Source: Saussurea involucrata
Lineage: Eukaryota > Streptophyta > Magnoliopsida > Asterales > Asteraceae
Direction: 5' to 3'
NCBI GenBank assembly: GCA_033807775.1
Contig: CM066315.1
Coordinates: forward strand, 9,242,501 to 9,306,500
Length of the DNA stretch: 64,000 nt
Shown here: piece by piece, positions 44,762-54,645 of the stretch
Layout of the letters: each line of letters starts with the position of its first letter
Position numbering within the stretch: position 1 is the stretch's first letter
Translations under genes and position numbers: made by a program
Notes under the pieces: model-generated
Database searches by the model: none
The model's input: only the letters and a program-made list of their open reading frames with translations
Told to the model about the DNA's origin: nothing

Positions 44762-46003
44762 TTGAGCCGTAAAGATAACGAGGCTCCTGAGCGAACCCAA
44801 CTGAGTGATATCCGGGTCACCACATCTACTATCCCGTCTCATACGCTGGTAAGGGGTATTGAAAAAGACTCCGTGGACCCAGCGGAACAATTGCACGACC
44901 CCCTTATCCACTCATTCGTCTCTCAAAAGACGGATGTTTCAGTTTCTCACGGGGATCAAGCACAACTTCCACCGGTCTCTCACTCGGAGAGTTCTGGTGT
45001 TGAAATAAGAGACCAGCAACCCCCGGTCTCGACTTCTTTCCGTGCACCATCGAGTCTAGAGCCACTTGATACGGTACATCTTGTACATTCTTCGGCTAGG
45101 ACACATACTGAGGAACACCAAATCGAGATTCTTCGTGACTCGATCGGAACGTCTGTAGTATCTCCGTCTGGCGGAACACAAGGATCGGACGGAAATCCTA
45201 CCACGGCTATCACTGCGCCAACCGTGAATGTAGGTGGCTCTGCCTCTGTGGTAGATGCCTCAACGGGTAATCTAAGTGATTCCGGCGTTACTTTACTAGA
45301 CTTTGTGTCAACAGGGTCCCTGGACAGCACCCTTAAGGCTGTCCGCGAGGCAATGGAGTAGCACGTCGCCGCCGAGCTCGCCAAAGTAAAGAGCCTAATC
45401 AAAGGGAAAGAAAAGGTCGTTGAAGCTAAAACCGCATTTTCACCTCCACCGACTCCTGCTCAGCCTACTTATTCGGTGGATACTCTAAAGACGATGCTTC
45501 TGGCACAGCTACTCCAGCAATCTGAAACTGGTGCCTCTTCTGAAGCAGACCTGATATCCGTTCTGCAATCCCAGGTCACTGCTCCTTCATCATTCTTTAC
45601 CACTCGTTTGGATTCCATTGGCTCGACTCTTAAGGACTTCAACCAAGCGATGACAACGCTGTCCGAGAGAGTCCGCTCACTCGAAGATACCTGCAAGAGT
45701 CAAGCAGGCGGTCTGAAGCGCAAGCACGATGATCAGGATGATCCTGATCACCGTGAGGGGGAGAAAAGACAAAAACTCACCGAGACCGCCCAGATCCTCA
45801 CCGAAACTACAACCGTGGTTCAACCGGAACCCTCAACTGCGGCACCTTCTACCGAAGAAGCACCTGAAGCCGAGTTGCCCTTAGCAGAGATGGTAATAGA
45901 CATGGACATCTCAGATGATGAAGACCCGACGGTTGAAAAGCCCGAGGGTTCAACACAGGAACTGGTTGATCTTGACTCATCAGACAGACGTTACTGGATA
46001 TGA
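44762..46003 (+). pseudogene. Envelope-position ORF of the Sirevirus-like element, split by a TAG
   Basis: One frame from about 44762 to TGA at 46001-46003, with a single TAG at 45359-45361 after KAVREAME. The first half is Ser/Thr/Pro-rich and unstructured. The second half has a helical stretch (TLKDFNQAMTTLSERVRSLEDT), a basic KRKHDDQ segment and an acidic tail. There is no membrane segment or signal peptide, so a true envelope is not supported. No ATG opens the frame, so the 5' end is uncertain. I do not recognise a domain; similar 3' ORFs are typical of Sireviruses. Confidence 0.55.
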
Positions 46004-46250
46004 TAGGTAAGTCATTTTATTACCAACCAAAACCGTTACAACGAAGCAAAAAAACAAAACACAAAACAAACCGAACTCATCACCGGTTTGCCAGGAGCAA
46101 ACCAGTGCCAAACTACACTACACCAAACATAAGCCAAGGAGGGACATCCCCTGCACAGACTCGCGACAGCGCCAAACTGGCCCTCCCCGCAAAACCAAAA
46201 ACGAACAGAAACTTGTGCTCACTACACTGCCCTCACTGAGGTGACATTGA

Positions 46251-46848
46251 TGCTAGTTATTAAAGTTGAAGTCGCTTGAGTAACTCACTTGAGAGCAGAA
46301 TTTCAAGCGAGTTGCAGATTAGTTGAATTAGCTTCAACTAACGTCAAACTCCCTTAAAGGTGTTAGGACAAATTTTAACCCTTTTCACCTAGGGTTTAAG
46401 GGGATTACTCATCCTATCTTCTAGAGAGTGTCCATAAGCAACTTGGGGGCGATTTTATCATCAAAATATCAACGATTTGAAGCAAGGAAATGACTAGGAA
46501 GAAATTTAATAGTCGGATCTTTGTGGGTATTACACATCAAGGGAGTTCTTAGAAGCCTAGATTTATTGAGAGATTTTTTTTTGATTCATGGATTCTTTCA
46601 TTGTTTTATTTGTTAATACCCCCAACATGAACTAACCTTTAAATGTTGGGTTAGTTTAACTTTGGTTCTAAGCATATGAACATATAATTTGTGACTTTTA
46701 TCGGTTTTCCTAGTTAATGAAACATATGATTTGAGTTTTAAAGTTTTTGTGAGTCTAATTAACTTTCATTTGTTTTGTTCGTTATAAATTAAATTCGATA
46801 GAATTAATTAATAACTAGAACTTGAATTACATGCCTAAAGTGAGAAAT

Positions 46849-46856
<8 letters not shown>
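46251..46856 (+). other. Left half of an interrupted repeat, probably an Athila/Tat-like LTR
   Basis: No ORF. Text such as TAATACCCCCAACATGAACTAA and GGTTCTAAGCATATGAACAT resembles the LTR of large plant gypsy (Athila/Tat) elements. It ends at a TA run; the same repeat appears to resume at 63555 (inference). Confidence 0.4.

Positions 46857-46893
<37 letters not shown>
46857..46893. repeat. (TA)n microsatellite, left insertion site
   Basis: TA repeat between the interrupted repeat and element B. Confidence 0.9.
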
Positions 46894-46895
<2 letters not shown>

Positions 46896-47101
46896 GCTTA
46901 ATCAAATGAGAACTAGATTGGTTGTGATAACTCTGAGATCTAATATGAGCCACACATTTAAGATAATTAATATAAATTTTAAATAAATACAGAAGGGTAT
47001 TTCGGTAACTTTGCTTTTACATCTAATTTAATCAATAATTCCTAAAATAGTTTCTTTCTTCTCTTGTACGTCTCCTCTCTCTTTCCCTCTCACACACACA
47101 C

Positions 47102-47102
47102 A

Positions 47103-47152
<50 letters not shown>
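47102..47152. repeat. (CT)n microsatellite
   Basis: Continuous CT dinucleotides inside element B. Confidence 0.95.
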
Positions 47153-47156
<4 letters not shown>

Positions 47157-47206
47157 ACCATATACCTAAACACTAAAATAACTATTTTCTTTATAATGTC
47201 GTCGTC

Positions 47207-47349
47207 CTTATCACAACGATGTTCAAACTTGCAGAGATTCTTCATCAACAGGGACTCCAAATAACCTTCATCAACACACAGTGCATCCATAAGCGTTTTC
47301 TCAACTCTTGCAGATACCCTTACTTCGAAGGCTCACTTGGTTTTCGATT
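47207..47349 (+). pseudogene. Captured UDP-glycosyltransferase (GT1) N-terminal fragment
   Basis: The plus strand reads MFKLAEILHQQGLQITFINT then a His-Lys-Arg-Phe-Leu-Asn segment (about residues 20-60 of a plant UGT), and FEGSLGFRF before TAA. This is the sugar-acceptor side of family 1 UDP-glycosyltransferases (helix 1, strand 2, and the start of the GFRFETIPDGLP loop). The start Met region and over 400 downstream residues, including the PSPG box, are absent. Confidence 0.65.
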
Positions 47350-47829
47350 TTAAACCTTTACCGGTAGCATTGTTACTCAAAGTTCTAAAGACGATAAAGA
47401 CTCAGATCTACTCGTGCATTCTTTGGAAACCAAATTATTGGTTCCTTTTGCTGGAACTTGCAACCAAACTTCCTACGACTTCGTTTTGTTAGAGTGGTGT
47501 TACTTTTGTCAGTGGCGATGACGACATTGGTGGTGGAAACAGGAACGACATATATAACACAGAAAACGGGAACAACATTTGAATGTGACATTGGTGGTGC
47601 ACTTTAATCTCCTGGTGTGTATCACCTTGATGCACGGAGTAGATATTCCCTTCTTCAGCCCTTATTTGTAAACCTGTCTATATGTGTATGTATGTCTTTT
47701 CCTTGCCATCATCCCTAAAAATAAAATTCCAACGTGTGGATATTTAGACTTGAAATTACCAAAAATTTATGAGGTTTGTTTGTTTTCTAGGTCTATGTTT
47801 TACGGATTTTTCATGTATTATGTTCAAAG

Positions 47830-48030
47830 GTATCACATGGTTACAATGGGTATCACAGTTGGTATTATAGTGTTATTACACTTTTATCACATTGGTATCA
47901 CAATTGGTATCATTGTGGTATTACAGTTGGTATCATAGTGGTGTTACATAATGTTAATCACAGTGTAACACAATGTATTTTGAGTGTATCACATTGGTAA
48001 TCATAGTGTAACACAATATATGTTGGGTAT
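47830..48030. repeat. Imperfect GGTATCACA repeats in element B
   Basis: About ten units of the form TGGTATCACA or TAATCACAGTGTAACACAATG; the inverse, TGTGATACC, recurs in element C at 50690-50990. Confidence 0.7.
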
Positions 48031-48222
48031 CAAAATCATTTCCGACTGTCGGAAGAGGAGAGAGGAAATTGCAAAATACGTAAAATGACCTTTAAAGTAA
48101 ATTTCAGATAGAATTACCAAAATTAATAGTTTCCTAATTTATCCATTAATATGTGGCTCACATTGGATCTCAAGGTTATCACAAACTACCAAGTTCTCCT
48201 TTGAATGGCCCCATATATATAT

Positions 48223-48491
48223 AGAGAGAGAGAGATGTGAGTTCAAACGAGAACGCTAACTATTTACGAAAACACAAGAACGGCCGCCCATGTACAAAAT
48301 CACATGTGATTCACGTACAAAATCACATGTGATTCGCGCGACTTGCCACACGACTTGCAAGTCGCGTCCCAGGCCGCGCGTGTCTAGAATTTTAATCACA
48401 TATGATTTTGTATGCGAATCACATGTGATTTTGTTCATGAGCGGACGTTCTCGTGTTTCTCGTAAATAGTTAGCGTTCTCGTTTGAACCTT

Positions 48492-48507
<16 letters not shown>
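48223..48507. mobile_element. Element E: foldback element between microsatellites
   Basis: GTTCAAACGAGAACGCTAACTATTTACGA at the left is mirrored by CGTAAATAGTTAGCGTTCTCGTTTGAAC at the right. Ends are GA/CT runs that abut TA repeats. The centre has repeated ACATGTGATT palindromes and GC-rich GCGCGACTTGC. No coding content. Confidence 0.75.
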
Positions 48508-48528
<21 letters not shown>

Positions 48529-49164
48529 GTAACATCCCAAATTTTTCTTAAATAATATTATTTTAACGAGGATTGGGATCTATGTGTATTTTGGTTAAAA
48601 CCTTGAATTATATTGTAAGTTTATAATTCATTGGGGTTAAAATATAAGAGATGAAAGTTGGAAGTTACTTTTGGAAATATTGGAACTTGGAGGTGTGTTT
48701 GGTAAATGGTGTAAAGTGTGTATGGATAAGGAACTGAGATAACAAATATCTCAGCATTTGTGGTTTGAGTCGGCAGAGGAAAGGAAAGAGAGAGAAAGCA
48801 AAGAGAAAAGAGAAAGAAGAGAAGAAAAGCAAGATTTTGTCTTCAAAATTGGTAAGAATTTGCCATGGTTTCTGATTAAATCTGTTGTAGACGTATGGTG
48901 ATAAACGAATTTGTTTATCGATTTTGTTTTCAGAATCCTTAACATCAGATTGGAATCAGATTTGTACAGCAAAGTGGGTTTTTGCAAAATAAGGTGAGTT
49001 CATTTGTTGTTTACATAAATCAGTGTTTATATGTTAAATTAAACCTTGTCATAGCTGTATAAACTGTTTGTGGACTGTATGGAATGGTCTGGACTGAGCT
49101 GAATAGAACAGACATCGAATTAGATCGAATTTTAGGCTGCAGACCGAAGTTTCTGGATGAAAAG

Positions 49165-49465
49165 TCGTATCCGGAAACCCCTGTGAAGAATGTATCCGGA
49201 CGCAGAAGAGTATCTGGTAAGTCTTAAGTTTATTATAGTTTCCGGATGAAATAAGTTACCGGATGGTATCCGGATTACCTTGGTTTCCGGATGTCATCCG
49301 GATTAGTGAAGTACCCGGAAAGATGATGTATCCGGAAAGATTATGCATCCGGAAAGTTGGTGCATGCGGTAAGTTTTGGGTATCCGGAAAGCTTGTGTTG
49401 TCCGGATAGTTTTGAGGTGTCCGGGAACTGGTGCTGTCCGATCACTTTTGGAGTATTCAGTAACT
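49165..49465 (+). repeat. TCCGGA array in solo LTR 48528
   Basis: About fifteen TCCGGA/TCCGGAAAG units. Confidence 0.88.
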
Positions 49466-50093
49466 TTAGGATTTGCTGACTTCTAAACAGGTACGATTTA
49501 GAAATTGAAATGCAATTCTAGTGGCTTGAACATACTTACAGCTGAATGGTAGGTTGTTAGGCTTAATGACTGTTCTAGTTTGATACTAGGCAGATGTGTA
49601 GTAAGTGTAATGGATCCATAGGCACTAATGGTTATGTACACGTAGAATAGATGAAGATTAATCATTATTCTGATGTGTGTAAGAAATCATGGAATAAACG
49701 TAATTCCTGATTTCTAAGGAAAGATAGAGATTGGCATGTGTATATTGTAATCTCTATTTCCTTTCTAAGAAATAGGCATGTGTATATTGTTATTTCTTAG
49801 ATATGAACAGAAATGGGCATGTGTATATTGCGATTTCTGGAAAATGTTATAAGTGGAAATGGTCATGTGTATATTGCGATTTCCGGAATAAGAGCACAAT
49901 CTAGAATCAATGAAGATTCGTAGTATGGCTCTGAGACATGATATGATGATGGAATGTGTGTCAGTCATATTCATGGACTTAGGTAAAATTGTGTTAACGG
50001 AAAAGAGTTACACGTATGGTAAGAAAAGGGTAATCAGGTTGGTTATAACGTGTTTACATTGATTTTGCAAATATTATTGTGGAAACGAATGTT

Positions 50094-50112
50094 CTCACTA
50101 GGCGTTGGCCTA
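50094..50112 (+). promoter_or_regulatory. Conserved LTR hairpin (solo LTR 48528)
   Basis: CTCAC then TAGGC-GTTG-GCCTA; starts at 50099, 320 nt before the LTR end. CTTACCAGGTACCAGCTCGGG follows about 30 nt later. Confidence 0.65.
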
Positions 50113-50416
50113 CTCGTTTCAATATAATGTTTTCTTACCAGGTACCAGCTCGGGAAAATAAAAAGGGATGTGGGACGAGCGTTTTGGAATAGCGGAAAAG
50201 TCAATTAACAGAAGGAGATTTTGAAGGATTGCTTAGATAACTTAGTTAATCTGATTATAGTGGCATAATTAGATTAATAGGTTATTTGAAGGATTCTGTA
50301 CTTGTAAATGTACTCCTAGTGGTTAATTCACTTGTTATATATATGAATGTTGAAGTTTATTTTATCATAACTTGTTGAAATTTTAAGGTTCAAATTAGCC
50401 CGGAATTTGGGGCGTT

Positions 50417-50455
<39 letters not shown>

Positions 50456-50689
50456 GCCCTTCATGGGAGAACTAACTATTTTGTGGTAACTGTAAGAACC
50501 AATTTCAACCACATATTAAGCAATAAATTAGGAAATTATTAGTTTTGGTAATTTTGTTTGAAATTTAAATAAAAGAACATTTTAGGTATTTTAAAAATCT
50601 TATATCTCCTCTCTCATCTCCCATCTTCTCTCTCACCTCTATTCGGCGTACACCATCGTGATATCCAAATATTTAACCGTAAGACACAA

Positions 50690-50990
50690 ACCATCAATGA
50701 ATCACAGTGTGATACCCAAAAAAATTAACCGTAAGACACAAACCAACCATGAATCACGGTGTGATACCAGAAGATTTTCTAATTATAAGGCAAAACCAAC
50801 AATGAATCACATTGTGTTACCAGAAGATTTTCTAACTATAAGGCACAACACAACAATGAATCACACTGTGATACCAATAGATTTTCTAGCTATAAGACAC
50901 AAACTAACAATGAATCACACTGTGATACCAAAATAATTTCTAACAGTAAGGCACAAACCAACCATGTGATACCAAGATTGAGATCCTAAA
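50690..50990. repeat. Tandem repeats with GTGTGATACC in element C
   Basis: Five to six imperfect units of about 55 bp: AACCATGAATCAC-GTGTGATACC then TTTTCTAACTATAAGGCACA. Confidence 0.8.
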
Positions 50991-51190
50991 ATCAAAATCA
51001 ACCCACTGTGATACCCTTGTGTTACACCCAAACCCGAAAATCAAAATCAAACCATAATCATCAAAACACAAAATCATAATACAATATCAAAATCAAACCT
51101 AGATCTCAAAATCAAACCCAGATCTAGAACTCAAAGAAGGTATGGAGGCATCTGTTCCAAAAAAATCAAACCCAAATATGAAAGTGTGTT

Positions 51191-51345
51191 GGTGGTGGCA
51201 ATGGAGATAGCGGCGAGCTCGAGATCACCAAGGTGGTCGACGACAGCTTGGGTGATGATAAACATGGAGTAGAAGGCGATGCGGCTGAAGATGGCGGGGC
51301 GGACGATAGTTTCTTGGACTCGATGAGATAGCGTTGCCGGAAAGA
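51191..51345 (-). pseudogene. Captured MATE-transporter fragment
   Basis: The minus strand reads PAIFSRIAFYSMFIITQAVV then DHLGDLELAAISIA, the first transmembrane helix and following loop of plant MATE/DTX efflux proteins. Just upstream, IESKKL (normally part of the same stretch) is in another frame, showing a small indel. The other eleven helices are absent. It sits inside element C. Confidence 0.75.
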
Positions 51346-53262
51346 GAGATGGAGGTGTTGGTCTGAGAATTTTGCACCCAAATCGACGTTGGAAGATGAA
51401 TGGTTCAACAAGGGTACACAAATTAAATTAGACCATTTAGTGTAACACCCGTAATTTTTGAATAGGTCCAATTTCGAATCAGTGTGGAACCGATCTTTAA
51501 GAAAAATATGAAAAATAGGATTTTGGGTTAAATCTTAGATTTTATGGTCTTGTTGGATGGGGAATTCGAGTACGAGTCCAACAGTTCTTTTCGGAGCAAA
51601 AACGGAGCTAAAACGAAGAAGTTACGACTGAAACAGTATCCGACCCAAAATGGGGCCGCGGGACCGCGCGGCCTGGTGCGCGACCTTAGGCCGCGGCCCA
51701 AGCCGCATAACTCTCCGAGTCCGTATTAAGTCGCGAATTTTTAGCTTCAATCTTCATTCCTTCATAACTTTTGCATCCCAACTCCGATTTTGATGATTCA
51801 AGTTGCCATGGTTTCATTTTTGGGAGATCTTCAAGGATCTAGAAAGAGTTTTGAAGTATGATGAATGATCCAAGAGTATTTGGTAGTGGTTGAGGTAAGC
51901 TTCTCTATTTTCTTCATCTAAGAAGTTAGGGTTTTGGTATTTTTGGTGGTTTTGGATGATTTATGTTGGGGGAAATGTATGTAAGTGTTTGAGGATGATT
52001 ATTTATGGTTGAAAACTTATGGATCTAGGTTTTGGAGGATTTGGCTTGAGGATTCAAGTTTCTTCAAAGGAGCTCAATTTGGGGAAAATCTAGATTTAGC
52101 CTAAATCTAGCAAGGTGAGTTCAAGTTGCTTTGTGAAAACTTTGTACATACCAAAATGTTTTTCCAAGTACTTATGTGTTTTTACATGAAAATTATCAAT
52201 GATTGAATTATTTGGTGGGTTTTAACCCCTTTGAAGTATTTATGGTTGTAAATATTGTAAAACACTTATATTTGGAATTTTTGGGAAAATGTGATAGATA
52301 AATCATACATGGAAATGGGTTACTGATTTATGTTATAAATGGAGTCTACTTGTTATGAAAATGCGTTGTGTGTATAATTTGAAAATATGCATTTAGTACA
52401 TTATGAGACGATTTGGAAATGCAAGGTGTGAGTTCTTTGGAAAAGAGGGATGTCCCAACCCAAGGTTCTATTTCGGGTTTTCATGGATTTGAAATATTAT
52501 GGGCAAAAGTGTGTGTTGCTACGTTTAATCTCATGTTATGACTTTTCATGAATTCTCTTTTGAGTCAGTTGAGCTTATGGCTCGGTGTTGGATTTTGTTA
52601 AGTCTTGGGGACACTTGTCCAGTTTTGATAGCTAAAAATCGAGTTTTGATCATGATTTATGCTATTGGGGAATTGCATGTTTTGTATGCACTTGTTTATT
52701 CGTTTGGGGTTGTGTAATGTTTTAGATCTTGTTAGCTATGGATCCATAGGCATTGAGTTTCCCTAGTCTCGCGGGCAAGAGATCGGGATTGATTGAGCTC
52801 AGTTTATGAGACGTTAGTTTCTCTATTGTAGCACGGAATAGGCATCGGGTTCCATGATAAGTAAGGCGTGGGCCTATATGGTCGGGCGTCGTCTCATGGG
52901 CAGTAAAGTGTAATTACATATGTGCTTAGCACAGGATAGGCATCGGGTTCCATGATAAGTAAGGTGTAACGACCCGCAATCCCAAACATACTTCAAATAG
53001 CATACATTGCATAACGTCGTTATAACACAAGAGATACATTATATAACAAATATGGCCCCCTAGGCTTTACAAACATTCAGTACATCATTACAACGTTTAC
53101 TTAGTAAATTTACATCATTACTAATAACATAGGTACAACTACAAAACACATCATAGTCTTCAACTACAAAAGTCCTCCAAAAGCTATTCGCGGATTAACC
53201 TTCGTATTTGCTCTTACTCGATCCACGACCTGGAATACATATTTTTAAAACAAAATGAGGGT

Positions 53263-53283
53263 TAGACCTTGAGGTCTAGTGAG
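53263..53283 (-). promoter_or_regulatory. Conserved LTR hairpin (gypsy 3, 3' LTR)
   Basis: On minus: CTCAC then TAGACC-TCAA-GGTCTA, starting 313 nt before the LTR 3' end. Confidence 0.65.
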
Positions 53284-53899
53284 AAAATCCCCGTTAGTTA
53301 AAAATCATTTGCACAAACATCATACACATAACTCACATAAGAATACCAACTATGACTCATGCATCATTTATCTTTCCATCTCATTCTCTTGGCCATATTA
53401 ATTGGTTGCGAGCCAACTAATCAATTTACACCACTGTACTAAATACAGCCAACACCACTGTCCCTCTGTACAGCCTACATCACCAGTCCTAAGCCCGGCC
53501 AACTAGAACTCATGCAGTGTAATACTCATATAACATAATATGCACATTATTACACTCATTCACATATATGTATTCCAGTTTGAAAACATTTTAAGTAAAA
53601 ACTCACTTGTTTAATTATCAAAACTCTTTCCAGTCTTCCACAAAAAACTCTGCTTTCACCTTCGATTCACAGTATCTGAAACAAATAGATACAGATATCT
53701 TTTTACCAAATAGAACACACAAGTCTTACTAAAGCTAAGAACTCTATAGAACTTTAATCCTCAAATGTTACCCTCAAACCCGAACTTAAGTTGAGTCCAA
53801 AGTGTATTCAGTTCTCATTCATTCCCTATCCAAGAGTCAACAAAACACAGGCTACTGGATACTCAAAAGCATTTAAACTCTCAAAATTGACCAAATAGC

Positions 53900-54180
53900 T
53901 AAAGTTCCCGGACAACCCAAACTTCCCGGATAACACAAACTATCCGGATAATCATAGACTATCCGGACAACACAACTATCCGGACAACATCACAATCCGG
54001 ATAATACCCGGACACCAAATCAATCCGGATACCATCCGATATCTCATTTTAACCGGACACTTATGGAAAAGAGGAACTTACCGGGTAAAGGACCTGTCCG
54101 GACACCACTAGAATAAGTTCCGGATACTATCAACCAAAACTACCGGACACTCTCATCTTATCCGGAAACCTCTGACTGTT
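53900..54180 (-). repeat. TCCGGA array in the gypsy 3 3' LTR
   Basis: About twenty CCGGACA/CCGGATA units. Confidence 0.88.
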
Positions 54181-54610
54181 CATCAATTTTCTACCCAGAA
54201 TCCGACTGAATCAATACCAGATGTGTAATTGACTATTCTAATCCGATAGAAACCTTCTAATACCAATTACAGACATAAAATACAAAGGAAACATACCTTA
54301 ATTCCTCTTCCAAGTACACCAATTTGAGTCTCTAGCCACAAACCCTTCTTTCTTCTTCTTACTCTCTCAAACACACACACACACACACTGAATTGTTTCT
54401 GGGTATTTCAGAATTATGAAATATCTGATTTCATCAAGGGATATTATCAAACCAAATTACCACTTTAGCCCCTAAAGTATCCATTAATGACCAAAACACC
54501 TTTAACTCCTAACTTAACCCAAACTTATCCTAAACTTCCAATTTTTAAAGTTAACAAAAATTAACGAAAAGGAGGATTTAACTAACGAACTTACCCGGGG
54601 TATTACATCA

Positions 54611-54624
54611 TCTCCCCCTAAAAA
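54611..54624 (-). promoter_or_regulatory. Polypurine tract of gypsy 3
   Basis: TTTTAGGGGGAGA on minus, just before the 3' LTR. Confidence 0.75.
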
Positions 54625-54645
54625 GAATTCCGTCCCGGAATTCGG

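Larger units (their letters stand above)
39889..46250 (+). mobile_element. Degenerate Sirevirus-like Ty1/copia element
   Basis: Putative 5' LTR 39889-40530, Met-tRNA primer site, a long leader, a large gag-like gene, a protease stub, a row of GAGGGGGAGC purine tracts, then an envelope-position coiled-coil ORF. Multiple purine tracts and an extra 3' ORF are features of Sireviruses. RT, RNase H and integrase are missing, and no 3' LTR matching the 5' one is seen, so the right border is uncertain. Confidence 0.65.
46894..48212. mobile_element. Element B: TIR element in a TA microsatellite, carrying a UGT fragment
   Basis: Left end GGGCTTAATCAAATGAGAAC pairs with right-end (inverted) GGGGCCATTCAAAGGAGAAC. 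Pairing continues about 85 bp (GATAACTCTGAGATCTAATATGAGCCACA against GATAACCTTGAGATCCAATGTGAGCCACA). TA repeats flank both ends. It holds a CT microsatellite, a plus-strand glycosyltransferase fragment and a GGTATCACA-type repeat region. Confidence 0.72.
48528..50419 (+). mobile_element. Solo LTR in the TA microsatellite
   Basis: TGTAACATCCC at the left and GGGGCGTTACA at the right; ATATA on both sides fits a 5-bp duplication but cannot be distinguished from the TA repeat. Downstream part (TTAGATAACTTAGTTAATCTGATTATAG) is clearly related to the gypsy 1/2 LTR 3' region. No internal domain. Confidence 0.85.
52965..54607 (-). repeat. 3' LTR of gypsy element 3
   Basis: TGTAACGACCC to GGGTATTACA on the plus strand. 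Confidence 0.94.

Noticed and set aside
44762..46003. True envelope glycoprotein gene
   Set aside because: No signal peptide, membrane helix or glycosylation-rich ectodomain; only the position is envelope-like.
47064..47290. Frames rich in Ser-Leu or Arg-Glu
   Set aside because: They read through the CT microsatellite; the same holds for 63037-63228 over the GA run.
51544..51729. Short frame with an Arg/Pro-rich end
   Set aside because: Lies within the solo LTR starting at 51441; GC-rich LTR sequence, no recognisable protein.
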